A DNA stretch of 64,000 bases from CAZABP01 sp964483245. Lineage in GTDB: Bacteria > Planctomycetota > UBA1135 > UBA2386. Shown here piece after piece: positions 43,403-53,057 of the stretch; position 1 is the first letter of the stretch; every line of letters begins with the position of its first letter. The translations under genes were made by a program, and so were the position numbers. The stretch covers positions 1 to 64,000 of the forward strand of contig CAZABP010000018.1 in assembly GCA_964483245.1 (NCBI GenBank), written 5' to 3'. The notes beneath the pieces are model-generated. The model was given only the letters and a program-made list of their open reading frames with translations. It did no database searches and was not told the origin of the DNA.

Positions 43403-44895
43403 CGGTCCGGGTCTCGTCGGCGGTCGACAAGGTCGACCACCCGCAGTTCTTCGACCCGTGTTACCAGCTGAAGACGATCCAGGCCGAGCTCGAGCGCGCC
43501 GGGACCACGGTCCACGTGCTGGACTGCTGGATCCACCCGACGCCGCTCGAAGGCCTCGTCGCGCTGGCCGAGCGCGTGCGGCCGGACCTGGTCGTGCTGT
43601 CGTCGTCGAGCTTCGACGTCGATGTCGCGAACCGTTTCGCCGCCATCCTGCGCGAACGCGGCCTGACCCAGATCATCGTGGGAATCGGGCAGGGACAGTA
43701 CCTGAACCACGACAACGACGACGGGCAGGACCGTCACTACGACGCGATCTTGCTCGGCGAGCCGGAGGCGGAGTTCGCCGTGCTGCTCCGCAAGCTGCAG
43801 CAGGACGAGCCGGGTTGGCGCGAGCACTACCGCGAGCTGTTCCAGCGCAACCATCGGTTCACGGTCGAGGATCTCGATGCGCTGCCGTTCCCGAGCTACA
43901 CGCGCGAGGAGCTGCTCGCCTACCGTTCGATCTACCCGATCCGGATGGCGAAGAAGGTGGTCTGGGGGTTCCTGATCGCCGGCCGCGGCTGTCCGTACGC
44001 CTGCACGTTCTGCAGCGAGGTCATGCGCGTCAGCATCGGGACGAAGATGCGGATCCGCTCCGGCCGGAGCGTCGCCGACGAGATGGAGCACCTGGTCCGC
44101 CAGGGCGCCAACATCATCTCGTTCCAGGACGACAGCTTCGCGTCCAGTCGCAAGCTGGTGCGGTCGGTCTGCGACGAGCTGATCGCGCGCGGCGCGAGGA
44201 TCCCGTGGATGGCGCGGCTGCGCGTCGACGAAGTGGATCGTGAGATGTTGAGCCTGATGAAGCGCGCCGGCTGCGTCATGCTCGGGATCGGCGTCGAGGC
44301 CGGATCGCAGCGGATCATCGACCGCGTGCGCAAGACGTACAAGCCGAAGCCCTGGGTCGCGCTCGCGCGGCAGACGTTCCGCTGGACGCGCGAGCTGGGG
44401 ATCGGCACGAATGCCTACTACGTGCTCGGCAATCCGACCGAGACGCGCGAGGAGATCGAGCAGACGATTGCGTTGGCGCTCGAGCTGAACGCCGACAGCA
44501 TCCAGGTGCACTTCCACACGCCGTATCCCGGCTCGGCCGACTGGCAGCAGTATCGGGAGGTCTTCGCCGATCAGGATCCGACGCAGCTGTTCCACTACGC
44601 GGAGCCGCGTTTCACGCTCGCGCAGGTGACGCCAGCCGAGCTGATCGCGCTGCGCGGGCGGATGTACCGCCGCTACCTGCTGCGGCCGTGGTTCGCGCTG
44701 CGCCACCTGTGGCACTACGGTGGGTTCTATCTGCGCAATCCCGACATCCTGCGCTCGCTGCTCGGCATCCGCAAAGTCATCGGCAAGCGGGCCCGTGAGG
44801 AAGGGACGTCGCTGGCGGCGAAGCTGATCGAGGTCGAGGCGCGGCAGGTGGCGCAGGCGGGCTCCGCGCGCAGCAGCGAGAAGGCGGTCGGCTGA
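43381..44895 (+). CDS. B12-binding radical SAM enzyme
   Basis: A 504-residue radical SAM protein. Residues about 15-150 look like a cobalamin-binding domain (PDLVVLSSSSFDVDVANRFA). The radical SAM core carries the CxxxCxxC motif in GRGCPYACTFCS, followed by SFQDDSFASSRKL and GIGVEAGSQRIIDRV. Such enzymes commonly methylate or rearrange unactivated carbons in lipids or natural products. It lies between the UPF0104 protein and the aminotransferase, so it may modify the lipid or sugar made by this locus. The substrate is unknown. Confidence 0.92.
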   Translation: MRISSALTVRVSSAVDKVDHPQFFDPCYQLKTIQAELERAGTTVHVLDCWIHPTPLEGLVALAERVRPDLVVLSSSSFDVDVANRFAAILRERGLTQIIVGIGQGQYLNHDNDDGQDRHYDAILLGEPEAEFAVLLRKLQQDEPGWREHYRELFQRNHRFTVEDLDALPFPSYTREELLAYRSIYPIRMAKKVVWGFLIAGRGCPYACTFCSEVMRVSIGTKMRIRSGRSVADEMEHLVRQGANIISFQDDSFASSRKLVRSVCDELIARGARIPWMARLRVDEVDREMLSLMKRAGCVMLGIGVEAGSQRIIDRVRKTYKPKPWVALARQTFRWTRELGIGTNAYYVLGNPTETREEIEQTIALALELNADSIQVHFHTPYPGSADWQQYREVFADQDPTQLFHYAEPRFTLAQVTPAELIALRGRMYRRYLLRPWFALRHLWHYGGFYLRNPDILRSLLGIRKVIGKRAREEGTSLAAKLIEVEARQVAQAGSARSSEKAVG

Positions 44896-46226
44896 TGGCG
44901 ATGTTCTCGCTGTCGCCGGTGCCGCGCCGCTGCGTCAACCTGCCGGGTTCGAGCCTGCTGACGATCTGCGGCAGCGCGCTGCGCGGGCGCGTGCGCGAGG
45001 GCCCGCAGCGCGACCAGTTCGCGCAGGAGTTCGCGCGCTGGCTCGGTGCCGCGCATGCGTTTGGCACGGCGTCCGGCCGCTCGGCGTTCGCACTGGCGTT
45101 GCAGGCGCTCGCGTTGCCGCGTGGCAGCGAGATCCTGTTCCCGGTGTTCACGTTCCCGGTCATGCCGATGGTGGCCGAGATGCTGGGCCATCGGGCGACG
45201 TTCTGTCCGGTCGACCCGGAGACGTTCAACGCCGGGCCGGAACAGATCGAGCCGCTGCTGACGCCGCGTACCGGAGCCGTGCTGGCGACGCACATGTTCG
45301 GGCGGCCGTGTCCGATCGAGCCGATCGCCGAGCTGACGCGCGCGCGCGGCATCCGGCTGCTCGAGGACTGCGCGCACGCGCTCGGCGTGCGCGTGCGCGG
45401 CAGGCAGGTCGGCACGTTCGGCGACGTCGGCGTGTTCAGCTTCGCCGAAGGAAAGAACATGCCCTGCTGCGGTGGGGGGGCGATCGCGCTGTCGGATCCG
45501 GAGCTCGCGGCCCGCGCGCGCGAGCTGCACGCCGCGGCGCCGATCCCCGCGGCCGGCCGCCTGTTGAAGGATGCCGTCTCGGTCTGGATCAAGTGGCTCG
45601 TGACGCGGCCGGCGGTGTTCGGCCTGACCGCGTATCCGGTGCTGCGCTGGAAACAGCGGGCCGGCGGGCCGCTGATGGATTCCTCGGTCGGCGACGACCT
45701 GCTCGAGGAGTTCCGCGCGACGAGCCCGCGCGTGACCCGGCTGTCCAACCTGCAATCGGCGATCGGTCTACGGCAGCTCCGCGCGATCGACGCGTTCAAC
45801 GCCGGCGCCAAGCGGAACGCGACGCTGTTGACGCAGGAGCTGCAGGGCGTCCCCGGCATCCGCATTCCCCCGGTCGACGGGGACCACATCTACGTCTACT
45901 ACCCGCTCGGCGTGGATCCTGCCGTGCGTGAGGATCTGCGGCATTTCCTGCTGCAGCGCGGGATCGATTCCAAGCACTCGGACATGGCCGACTGCACGCA
46001 GCTCGATGCATTCCGCCGTGAGTCCGCGCCGGCGGTGGCGTCGGGTACGCCGCAGACCCGGCCTGCGGCCGAAGACTCGCTACTCGAGATCTGCGTCTAT
46101 CCGACGATCACCGAGCGCCAGGTGCGCCGGATCGCCGCCGCGGTCCGTGACTGGGCCGCAACACGCCCCGCGCCGGCGAACGGCCGGCTGCGCCCGGGCG
46201 CTCCGGCCGACGAGCACGCGGCATAG
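44895..46226 (+). CDS. DegT/DnrJ/EryC1 family aminotransferase
   Basis: A 443-residue PLP enzyme of the DegT group that forms amino-sugars or similar compounds. The Schiff-base Lys is K187 in SFAEGKNMPCCGGG. The Asp that holds the PLP ring nitrogen is present in LLEDCAHALG. The gene starts with ATG 44895 overlapping the radical SAM stop in TGATG. The C-terminal part is slightly longer than usual. It likely aminates a keto sugar or an aldehyde made by a neighbouring enzyme. Confidence 0.9.
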   Translation: MAMFSLSPVPRRCVNLPGSSLLTICGSALRGRVREGPQRDQFAQEFARWLGAAHAFGTASGRSAFALALQALALPRGSEILFPVFTFPVMPMVAEMLGHRATFCPVDPETFNAGPEQIEPLLTPRTGAVLATHMFGRPCPIEPIAELTRARGIRLLEDCAHALGVRVRGRQVGTFGDVGVFSFAEGKNMPCCGGGAIALSDPELAARARELHAAAPIPAAGRLLKDAVSVWIKWLVTRPAVFGLTAYPVLRWKQRAGGPLMDSSVGDDLLEEFRATSPRVTRLSNLQSAIGLRQLRAIDAFNAGAKRNATLLTQELQGVPGIRIPPVDGDHIYVYYPLGVDPAVREDLRHFLLQRGIDSKHSDMADCTQLDAFRRESAPAVASGTPQTRPAAEDSLLEICVYPTITERQVRRIAAAVRDWAATRPAPANGRLRPGAPADEHAA

Positions 46227-46272
46227 CGGACCGCGCTATCGTCGGCGGGCTCGGATTTCCCAGGAGTGCCCG

Positions 46273-47679
46273 GTGCTGACCCTTGCGCGCCAAGTCCCCG
46301 CAGCGCTGCTGCTGCTGCTCCCCACGTTGGTCGCCCAGGACGCGCCGGCGCCACGGCCTGCCGACGCGCAACCCGACCTGCGCGCGCGGTTGCGGCTGCT
46401 CGATGCCGGCCACACCGATTGGGCGCTGCTGCTGGACCTGGGCGACAAGCTCGAGCATTCCGGAGCCCGCGCCCTGCCAGCGTTGCAGCAGGTGCTCGAG
46501 GAGGCTTCCGGCCAGGAGGACAAGCGCTACGAGCTGCGTCTGCTCGGTCTCCTCGCGCGCGTCGATCCGCCCGAGGGGACGCGCAGGTTGGCGAGCTGGA
46601 TGGAGGGGGAGCACGCAGGGTACGCCGCGATCGCCGCCCGCGTACTCGGCCGCAGCGGCGCCCCGGTCGAGCGCATCGCAGCAGTGCTCGGCGCCCAGCT
46701 GAAGCAGGAGCCGCGCCGCGTCGTCGGTGGTGCGATCGTCCTCGCCGCAGCGGACGCACGCGCGACCGCGCTCGCCCCGCTCGTGCGTGAGCGGATCGAA
46801 ACGATGGATCTGGATCCGGATGCGCTCGCCTGGCATTCGCTCGCGTTGGCGCAGCTTGCCGACGAGGCGATGGGGCAGCAATCGCGAGACTGGCTGCAGG
46901 CCGACTCGCGTTGCCTGCTCGCCGGCGTGCTGCTCGCGCGTCGCTTCGGTGGTCCTGCGGCCGAAGCGGCGCTGCTGGAGCTGCATGCCGAGGCCCACGA
47001 CGAGCGGCTCGCGGAGTGGACGGCTGTTTCGCTGGGCGCATGTGGCGGTGACGAGGCGCGCGTGCAGTTGCGCGCGGCGCTCGAGCGCGAAGCAGCCGCG
47101 GCGAAGGAGGCGGGCGTGCACGTGATCAGCGGGCAGCCGGACGTTCGCCAGCTCGCGCTGCTCCGGCTGCAAGAGGCCGGCGCGGTCACCTGGGTGCGGA
47201 GCTGGGTCGAGTCGCATGGCATGCAGGAGCGAGCCGGAATCACGTTCGAGGTCATGGGTCCGGAGCTGGCCCGATTGCCCGAGCTGATCGGCAAGTGGCG
47301 TGTGGCCGACGGCGCCGACCTGTTGCTCCGCTGCGTGGCCGCGAAGGCCGCTCCGCGCCAGCTGCGTGCAGCTGCGGCTCGCGGGCTGTGCTGGTCTCGA
47401 GACGGTCGCGGACTGACGGCGGCCGCCGCGCTGCTGGCGGAGGGTGGGGACCCTCAGCGTGATCTCATCCTCGCCGACGCGCTGGGCGCAGCACAGACGG
47501 CGTTGCACGAGTTCATCGGCAATCCGTCGCGTCCGGACTACGTGCCGATCGAGCGCCTGGACGAAGCCGGGCTGCGGGAGCTCGGTCGACGCTGGCAGGA
47601 GTGGCTGCGCGCGAACGAAGCGCAGGTGGAATGGCGTGAGCGGATCGTCAGCGAGACCGACCACGTGATGGTGTTCTGA
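46273..47679 (+). CDS. Secreted HEAT-repeat-like protein
   Basis: A 468-residue protein with a GTG start at 46273 and CAGGAG upstream. The N-terminus is a signal peptide (LARQVPAALLLLLPTLVAQ). The remainder is a long run of two-helix units (for example EGTRRLASWMEGEHAGYAAI, RRWQEWLRANEAQVEWRERI), like HEAT or Armadillo repeats. It is presumably a periplasmic scaffold. The stop overlaps the start of the next gene in TGATG. Its link to the glycolipid-like genes before it is unknown. Confidence 0.75.
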   Translation: MLTLARQVPAALLLLLPTLVAQDAPAPRPADAQPDLRARLRLLDAGHTDWALLLDLGDKLEHSGARALPALQQVLEEASGQEDKRYELRLLGLLARVDPPEGTRRLASWMEGEHAGYAAIAARVLGRSGAPVERIAAVLGAQLKQEPRRVVGGAIVLAAADARATALAPLVRERIETMDLDPDALAWHSLALAQLADEAMGQQSRDWLQADSRCLLAGVLLARRFGGPAAEAALLELHAEAHDERLAEWTAVSLGACGGDEARVQLRAALEREAAAAKEAGVHVISGQPDVRQLALLRLQEAGAVTWVRSWVESHGMQERAGITFEVMGPELARLPELIGKWRVADGADLLLRCVAAKAAPRQLRAAAARGLCWSRDGRGLTAAAALLAEGGDPQRDLILADALGAAQTALHEFIGNPSRPDYVPIERLDEAGLRELGRRWQEWLRANEAQVEWRERIVSETDHVMVF

Positions 47680-48410
47680 TGGATCCGTACGCCCGACTCG
47701 GGGATCGCGAGCTCGACGCGAACGTCGCCGAGCGCGTCTTCGGCTACGAGGTCGCGCGCGATCGCCCGGACGAGGAGGGACATCCGCGCCTGCTGGTGGC
47801 GCTGCCGCACTACTCCAGCACGCTCGCGAGTGCACGCGGCGCGGCGTTGTTCCTGGAAACGCGCCATCCTGGTGCGCAGATCGATGCCGACGCTGGGCCG
47901 CCGTGCAAGGTCACGGTGCGGATGCCATCGGGCAATTCGTACGCAGCGCAGGCCGACGACGAAGCGCGTGCGCGTTGTATCGCGATGCTGCGCGCACTCG
48001 ATGCCGAAGGTCCGGGGCAGGATACGCGTGCGATCTCGCGCACCGATGATCAGGCCAAGGCGTTCATCGGAGAGGTGCTGTCCGCGCGGTTCCCGGCGAA
48101 TCCGATCGCGATCATGGGTCACCTGGTCGTGCTCGAGATGGGCGAGCCGCGCGCAAGAGCGGTCGCAGCGCAGGCGCTGCTGAACTGGATGGCCACGCTT
48201 TGTGGTTGTGGCGAGCCGCTCGCGAAGGCCGCGGAATCGCCGGATCCAGCAATCGCAGCTGCTGCGGTTCACGCATTGGCGCTGCTGGCGATGGGCGCCC
48301 GGTCCGTAGAGCCCGCCCTGCGGGTTGCCCTGGACCATCCGGATCCGGGTGTCGCAATGACCGCGGCGGAGCTGCTCGCCCGGATCAGCGGGCCGGACAA
48401 CGCCGGCTGA
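47679..48410 (+). CDS. Protein with ABA-sandwich-like N-terminus and HEAT-like C-terminus
   Basis: A 243-residue protein. Residues about 5-100 resemble the phage ABA-sandwich domain: LGDRELDANVAERVFGYEVA followed by LPHYSSTLASARGAALFL. This fits the pattern DxLVAexVmGw ... PxYSxdxxaAwxv, seen in small phage and bacterial proteins. Residues about 100-243 are helical and HEAT-like. No signal peptide is present, so it is likely cytosolic. ATG 47679 overlaps the preceding stop (TGATG). The function of this domain is not well known. Confidence 0.7.
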   Translation: MDPYARLGDRELDANVAERVFGYEVARDRPDEEGHPRLLVALPHYSSTLASARGAALFLETRHPGAQIDADAGPPCKVTVRMPSGNSYAAQADDEARARCIAMLRALDAEGPGQDTRAISRTDDQAKAFIGEVLSARFPANPIAIMGHLVVLEMGEPRARAVAAQALLNWMATLCGCGEPLAKAAESPDPAIAAAAVHALALLAMGARSVEPALRVALDHPDPGVAMTAAELLARISGPDNAG

Positions 48411-48479
48411 GCTGACCGCAACAAGCGCGCCTCGGCGGCGGCGCGCGATGCTGCGCCGTTCGCAGCAGGGGCTCACCAG

Positions 48480-49619
48480 TCACGTCGGCCAAGGCCACAC
48501 GTCTGCGACTGCCTGGCAGCGGTCGAGCGTCGGGGCCAGCGCGACGCGGATGTACCGCTCCTGCCCGGCGCCGAACATCGAGCCGGGCGCGACCACGATC
48601 CCGCGCTGCAGCAGTTGCTCCGCGTAGCCGACGTCGGTGATCCCGCGCGGCACTTCGACCCACAGGAACAACGAGGCGTTGCCCGGATACAGGCGCAGCC
48701 CGCGCGCGGTCAGGAGCCCGGTCAGGGCGCGCCGCTTCTCGGCATAGAGTGCTCGGCGCTCCTCGACGTGCTCGGCGTCGGCCCACGCGGCGGCCGCGGC
48801 CGCCTGCGTCCAGACCGGGGACGCGACTCCCATGCCGCCGCGGAACCGCCGCAGCGTTGCGATCAGCTCGGCGTCACCCGCTAGGAACCCGGACTGGTAT
48901 CCGGTCATCCCGGAGCGTTTGGACAGCGAGTGGACGGCGAGACAGCCGCGGTTGCCGAACTCGAGCAGCGAGCGAGGCGGCTCGCCGAAGTAGAGATCGC
49001 AGTAGCACTCGTCCGAAACGAGCAGGAAGCCGTGCTCGTCGCGTGCCGCGACCCACTGCCGGTACAGCTCGCCCGGCATGTCCTGCCCGGTCGGGTTGTG
49101 CGGGTAGTTCAGGAACACGATCGCCGCGCGCGCGAGCGCTGCTGCGCCGACGTCCTCGGGCGTCCACAGATAACTGCGCGCCGCAGTCAGCGGGACGGCC
49201 TGCTCGCGCGCGCCGGCGAACGCGGCGCCGATCCGGAACGCCTCGTAGGCCGGATCGCCGAACAGGATCGAGTCGCGCGGCGACGTCGGATCGAACAGCA
49301 CTAGCGCCAGATGGAAGATCGCCTCCTTGGTCCCGGATGTCGGCAGCAGCTCGCGCTCCGGATCGAGCCGGATCCCGAATCGACGTGCGAGATAGCCGGC
49401 TGCTGCCGCGCGCAGCGCGATCGATCCTTCCGCGGTCGGGTAGTCGCTGACTTCGGGCACCGCATCGATCAGTGCCTGGCGTACGAAATCGGGCGTCGGG
49501 TCGGCCGGATCGCCGACGCCGAAATCGAACAGCGGCAGCCCGCGTGCCGCGATCTCGGCGCGCCATGCCTCGAGTCGGACCGTCGGATGGACCTGCAGCC
49601 GGCCGAGCCGTGGGTTCAT
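48480..49619 (-). CDS. PLP aminotransferase, succinyldiaminopimelate transaminase-like
   Basis: A 379-residue class I/II aminotransferase. The Schiff-base Lys lies in SLSKRSGMTGYQSGFLAGD, and NYPHNPTGQDM and SDECYCDLYFGE are in place. The layout matches DapC-type enzymes, which transaminate an intermediate of lysine/diaminopimelate biosynthesis. The position after SLSKxxxxxGY is Q where many relatives have R. It lies alone on the minus strand between two plus-strand groups. Another aminotransferase specificity is possible. Confidence 0.85.
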   Translation of the reverse strand: MNPRLGRLQVHPTVRLEAWRAEIAARGLPLFDFGVGDPADPTPDFVRQALIDAVPEVSDYPTAEGSIALRAAAAGYLARRFGIRLDPERELLPTSGTKEAIFHLALVLFDPTSPRDSILFGDPAYEAFRIGAAFAGAREQAVPLTAARSYLWTPEDVGAAALARAAIVFLNYPHNPTGQDMPGELYRQWVAARDEHGFLLVSDECYCDLYFGEPPRSLLEFGNRGCLAVHSLSKRSGMTGYQSGFLAGDAELIATLRRFRGGMGVASPVWTQAAAAAAWADAEHVEERRALYAEKRRALTGLLTARGLRLYPGNASLFLWVEVPRGITDVGYAEQLLQRGIVVAPGSMFGAGQERYIRVALAPTLDRCQAVADVWPWPT

Positions 49620-49743
49620 GGCGGCATGCTAGCGAGTGGCATTCCAGTCCCGCGGTTCCGCAGTCGCCGTGGCGCCGGCGGTCCGATCTCTGCCGCTTCG
49701 CAGGATGGGCAGCAGCCGCTCGTGCGTAGCATTCCGCCGCAAC

Positions 49744-51399
49744 ATGGACGGCGGTCGGCAGCGGCGGAAAGGTCTCGAGGTGCTCGCGATCCTGCTGGTC
49801 GTCATCGCCGGCTATGTCATCGCGCCGGAACGCCTGCCGCTGTACGGCGAGGAGACCACGCGCGCCATCCATGGGATCGAGATGGCCGCCAGCGGGGACT
49901 GGCTGCGGGCGACGATGCAGGGGGAGCCGATCCTGGACCGGCCTCCGCTGCAGTACTGGCTGCTCGCGCTCGTGCATGCGCATGTGCATCCGCTCGATCC
50001 GTTGACCGTGCGCTACGTCGCCGCGGCGATCACGCTGGCGACGGCGCTGTTGCTCTGGCTGTACGCGAGCCGCTTCCTCGGTGCAGTCGGTGCCTGCACG
50101 GCGGCCTGCGCGTTTGCGACGATGGGACACATCTCCGAGCTCGGCCGGCGGATCGAGACGGACGGGTTGTTCACACTGCTGCTGGCGGCGGCGATGCTCG
50201 CCTGGCATGCCGGCTACGCAGCCGGACGTGCGCCGTGGCGCTACTGGCTGCCCGGCGGCGTGCTGGCCGGATTGGCGGCGCTGACGAAAGGAACCCAGGC
50301 ACCGCTCGCGTTCTTCGGGACCGCCTACGCGTACCTCGCTTGGAAGCGCAACGGCGCCGCGCTGCGCGCACCCGGACAGCTCGCCGGGTACGCGGCATTC
50401 GCCGCGGTCGTCGCCGTCTGGCAGATCCCATTCTGGTTGCAGGAGGGATGGGCCGGCACGCGGATGACCTGGTTCGACCCGGGGGCGCAGCGCTACGACG
50501 CGGGGCTCGGCCGATGGATCGCGCACCTCGTGCAGTTCCCGTTGGCACTGTTCGTGTCGGAGCTGCCGTGGTCGCTGCTGCTGTTGCCGGTGCTCGGCGG
50601 CCGGTGGCGTGCGCTGGCAACGCTGCAGGCGCGGGACGTTGCGACGTACGCGCTGATCGGCAGCGCCTCGATCCTGGTGCCGGTCTGGCTGACTGCGCAC
50701 GGCGCGCCGCGGCACGCGATGCCGGTCCACCCGCTGCTGGCGCTCGTGATCGGTGTGGTCGCGGAGCAGCTGTTCGCGGCGTCCGCGCAATCGCGCCTGG
50801 CGCGTTACTGGCACGCATACCACGTGGGCCTCTCATGGCTGCTGCTCGTGGCGGCGATCGTCCTGGTCGCTGTGACGGTACTCCACCCGTGGGTCGGTCC
50901 GGCGCGTCTGCAGGAGCTGGCACAGCCATGGCTGCTGCTGGTCCTGCTCGTCGCCGGTGCTGTCGCATGCATCGCGTTGCGCGGACGCCGCACGCTGCCG
51001 AGCCTGTTCGCGCTCGCGCTGCTGTTGGCCTGTTGGTTGAACGGGCCCGCACTGAACACGGTCGCCGCGAGCGCGGAGCGGCTCGAGCCGCAGGTCGAGG
51101 CATTCCGCGCGAGCCTGCCGCCGGGAGAGCAGCTGGTCAGCTTCGGCAAGCTGAACCACAAGTTCCTGTACTACTACGACGTGCCGGTGCCGCGGCTGCC
51201 GTGGCCGGAGCGTGCGGACGAGGTTCCGGCGGACGTCGAGTGGTTCGGCTTCCATGCCGTACGCGGTTGGCGGTACGAGCTGCCGTTCGCGTGGCAGGAG
51301 GTTGCGCGGTTCAACGTCGAGCGCCGCAGGAAGGACAACCCTGACGAATACGTCGTGATCGGGCGGCGTGCACCGACAGCGAACGGGGCCGGGCGGTGA
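49744..51399 (+). CDS. ArnT-like GT39 membrane glycosyltransferase
   Basis: A 551-residue protein with about twelve membrane helices. The first loop carries an acidic pair (LYGEETTRAIHGIEMAASGD), and DRPPLQYWLLAL follows, matching the GT39/GT83 group that transfers sugars from polyprenyl phosphate to lipids or proteins. ATG 49744 is chosen because the earlier in-frame start adds a non-hydrophobic tail. The stop overlaps the start of the second such gene at 51396 (GTGA). The substrate is not known. Confidence 0.9.
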   Translation: MDGGRQRRKGLEVLAILLVVIAGYVIAPERLPLYGEETTRAIHGIEMAASGDWLRATMQGEPILDRPPLQYWLLALVHAHVHPLDPLTVRYVAAAITLATALLLWLYASRFLGAVGACTAACAFATMGHISELGRRIETDGLFTLLLAAAMLAWHAGYAAGRAPWRYWLPGGVLAGLAALTKGTQAPLAFFGTAYAYLAWKRNGAALRAPGQLAGYAAFAAVVAVWQIPFWLQEGWAGTRMTWFDPGAQRYDAGLGRWIAHLVQFPLALFVSELPWSLLLLPVLGGRWRALATLQARDVATYALIGSASILVPVWLTAHGAPRHAMPVHPLLALVIGVVAEQLFAASAQSRLARYWHAYHVGLSWLLLVAAIVLVAVTVLHPWVGPARLQELAQPWLLLVLLVAGAVACIALRGRRTLPSLFALALLLACWLNGPALNTVAASAERLEPQVEAFRASLPPGEQLVSFGKLNHKFLYYYDVPVPRLPWPERADEVPADVEWFGFHAVRGWRYELPFAWQEVARFNVERRRKDNPDEYVVIGRRAPTANGAGR

Positions 51400-53057
51400 C
51401 GAGCTGGGCGATCCGCCACCGGTTCCCGCTGCTGCTCGCCGTCGCCGCGCTGTTGTTCCTGTCGTTCCTGGGAACGCGCGACCTGTGGTATCCGGACGAA
51501 CCGGACATCGCCGAGGTTGCGCAGGCGATGTACCGCAGCGGCGACTGGATCGCGCCGCGGCGCAACGGCGTGATCTGGGTGGACTATCCGCCACTGCTGT
51601 ACTGGGCCGGCAGCCTCAGCGCGCACGCGCTCGGTGGGATGTCCGACTATGCGCTGCGCCTGCCGGTGGCGATCAGCGGGATCCTCCTCGTGCTGCTGAC
51701 CGCTGCCGTCGCCGCGCGGCGCCATGGCGCGACTGCCGCGTTGTGGGCAGGCCTGCTGCTGGCGACCGGCAAGCAGTTCTTCGACAACGCGACCGAGTAC
51801 CGCACAGACCTGCCGTTCAGCCTGTTCCTCGCGGCAGGAGTGTTCGCCTGGGCGCGCGGCGTGGGCGAGCGTCCGCACTGGGGCTGGCGTGCGGCCGCAT
51901 TCGCGTCGTTCGGCTTCGCGATGCTGACCAAGGGCCCGCTCGGGCTGTTGCTGCCGGGGCTGGTGCTGACCCTGTGGCACGGCGCACGGCGCGAGTACAG
52001 CCGCGTGCTCGAGCTCGCGCCCTGGTCGCTGCTGTCGGTCGCCGTGTACCTACCGTGGTTCTGGGCCTGCGCCGAGGCAATGGGCGTGCAGAACATCTGG
52101 CACGAGCTGTGGGCGCAGAACGTCGAACGGTTCCTCGCCGGCGAGCGTGGCCATGAGAAGCCGTTCTGGTACTACGCCGCCAACATCTGGGCCGATCTCG
52201 CGCCGTGGTCGCCGCTGCTGCCGTTCGCGCTGTGGTGGCACTGGCGGAACGGGACCTGGCGCAACCGCACGATGCAGCTCTGGCTGTGGTGGTTCGGCGC
52301 GTCGTTCCTGTTCCTGTCGATCGCGGTCACCAAACGGCAGGTCTACCTGCTGCCGGCGTACCCGGCGATCGCGCTGCTGATCGGCTCGTGGCTCCAGGCG
52401 ATGACCGCAGCGCCGGTCGCGGCGCAGCCGCGCAGCCTGTGCATGGGCAGCGGGATCCTCACATTCGCGATGCTGGTCGCCGGGCTGGTGATCCTGCTCG
52501 GCGGGATCTTCCTGGCGCCGTTGCTGGCGCAGTTCGAACTGGACCCGTTCCTGCGTGACGTGATGCAAGGGCTGCGCTGGCCGGTTGTCGCGCTCGGCGC
52601 GGCTGCGTTGCTCGGTGGCGCATGGTCCTACGCGGCGTGGCGCCAAGGCGAGTGCGCACGGGCGCTGCTGCGGTTCGGCCTCGCCACCGTCGTCGTGCAC
52701 GCGCTGACGCTCGGCTGGGCCGAGGCGAAGTTCAATCCGGTCAAGACCTATGCCCCCTCCAGCCGCTGGGTGCGCGCGCAGATCGGTCCGGACGCGACGC
52801 ACATCGGGCTGCTGCACCTGACGCTCGGGCATCACAAGATGGGGGCGTTCGGCTACTACTCCGGCGCGCTCGTCGTGCTGATCGACGATGCGCAGGAGCT
52901 GGCGCAGTTCTGGCAGGCGCATCCGGACTCGCTCGTGATGGCGTACCAGCCGCACGCGGAGCGGGTGTTGCCGGTCTCCGATCCGGGCGGAGCGTTCCGC
53001 GTGGTCCGCGAGCTGCGCGTGGCACGCGATCGCTACCTGGTGTTGGCGCGGACCTGA
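51396..53057 (+). CDS. Second ArnT-like GT39 membrane glycosyltransferase
   Basis: A 553-residue paralogue-type membrane glycosyltransferase with about twelve helices. LWYPDEPDIAEVAQAMYRSG and VDYPPLLYWAGSL supply the acidic loop of the GT39 family. GTG 51396 overlaps the previous stop (GTGA), so both proteins are produced from the same message. The end overlaps the convergent DegT-type gene by 25 bp. The tight pair suggests two transfers in one pathway or a two-subunit enzyme. Confidence 0.92.
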   Translation: MTSWAIRHRFPLLLAVAALLFLSFLGTRDLWYPDEPDIAEVAQAMYRSGDWIAPRRNGVIWVDYPPLLYWAGSLSAHALGGMSDYALRLPVAISGILLVLLTAAVAARRHGATAALWAGLLLATGKQFFDNATEYRTDLPFSLFLAAGVFAWARGVGERPHWGWRAAAFASFGFAMLTKGPLGLLLPGLVLTLWHGARREYSRVLELAPWSLLSVAVYLPWFWACAEAMGVQNIWHELWAQNVERFLAGERGHEKPFWYYAANIWADLAPWSPLLPFALWWHWRNGTWRNRTMQLWLWWFGASFLFLSIAVTKRQVYLLPAYPAIALLIGSWLQAMTAAPVAAQPRSLCMGSGILTFAMLVAGLVILLGGIFLAPLLAQFELDPFLRDVMQGLRWPVVALGAAALLGGAWSYAAWRQGECARALLRFGLATVVVHALTLGWAEAKFNPVKTYAPSSRWVRAQIGPDATHIGLLHLTLGHHKMGAFGYYSGALVVLIDDAQELAQFWQAHPDSLVMAYQPHAERVLPVSDPGGAFRVVRELRVARDRYLVLART

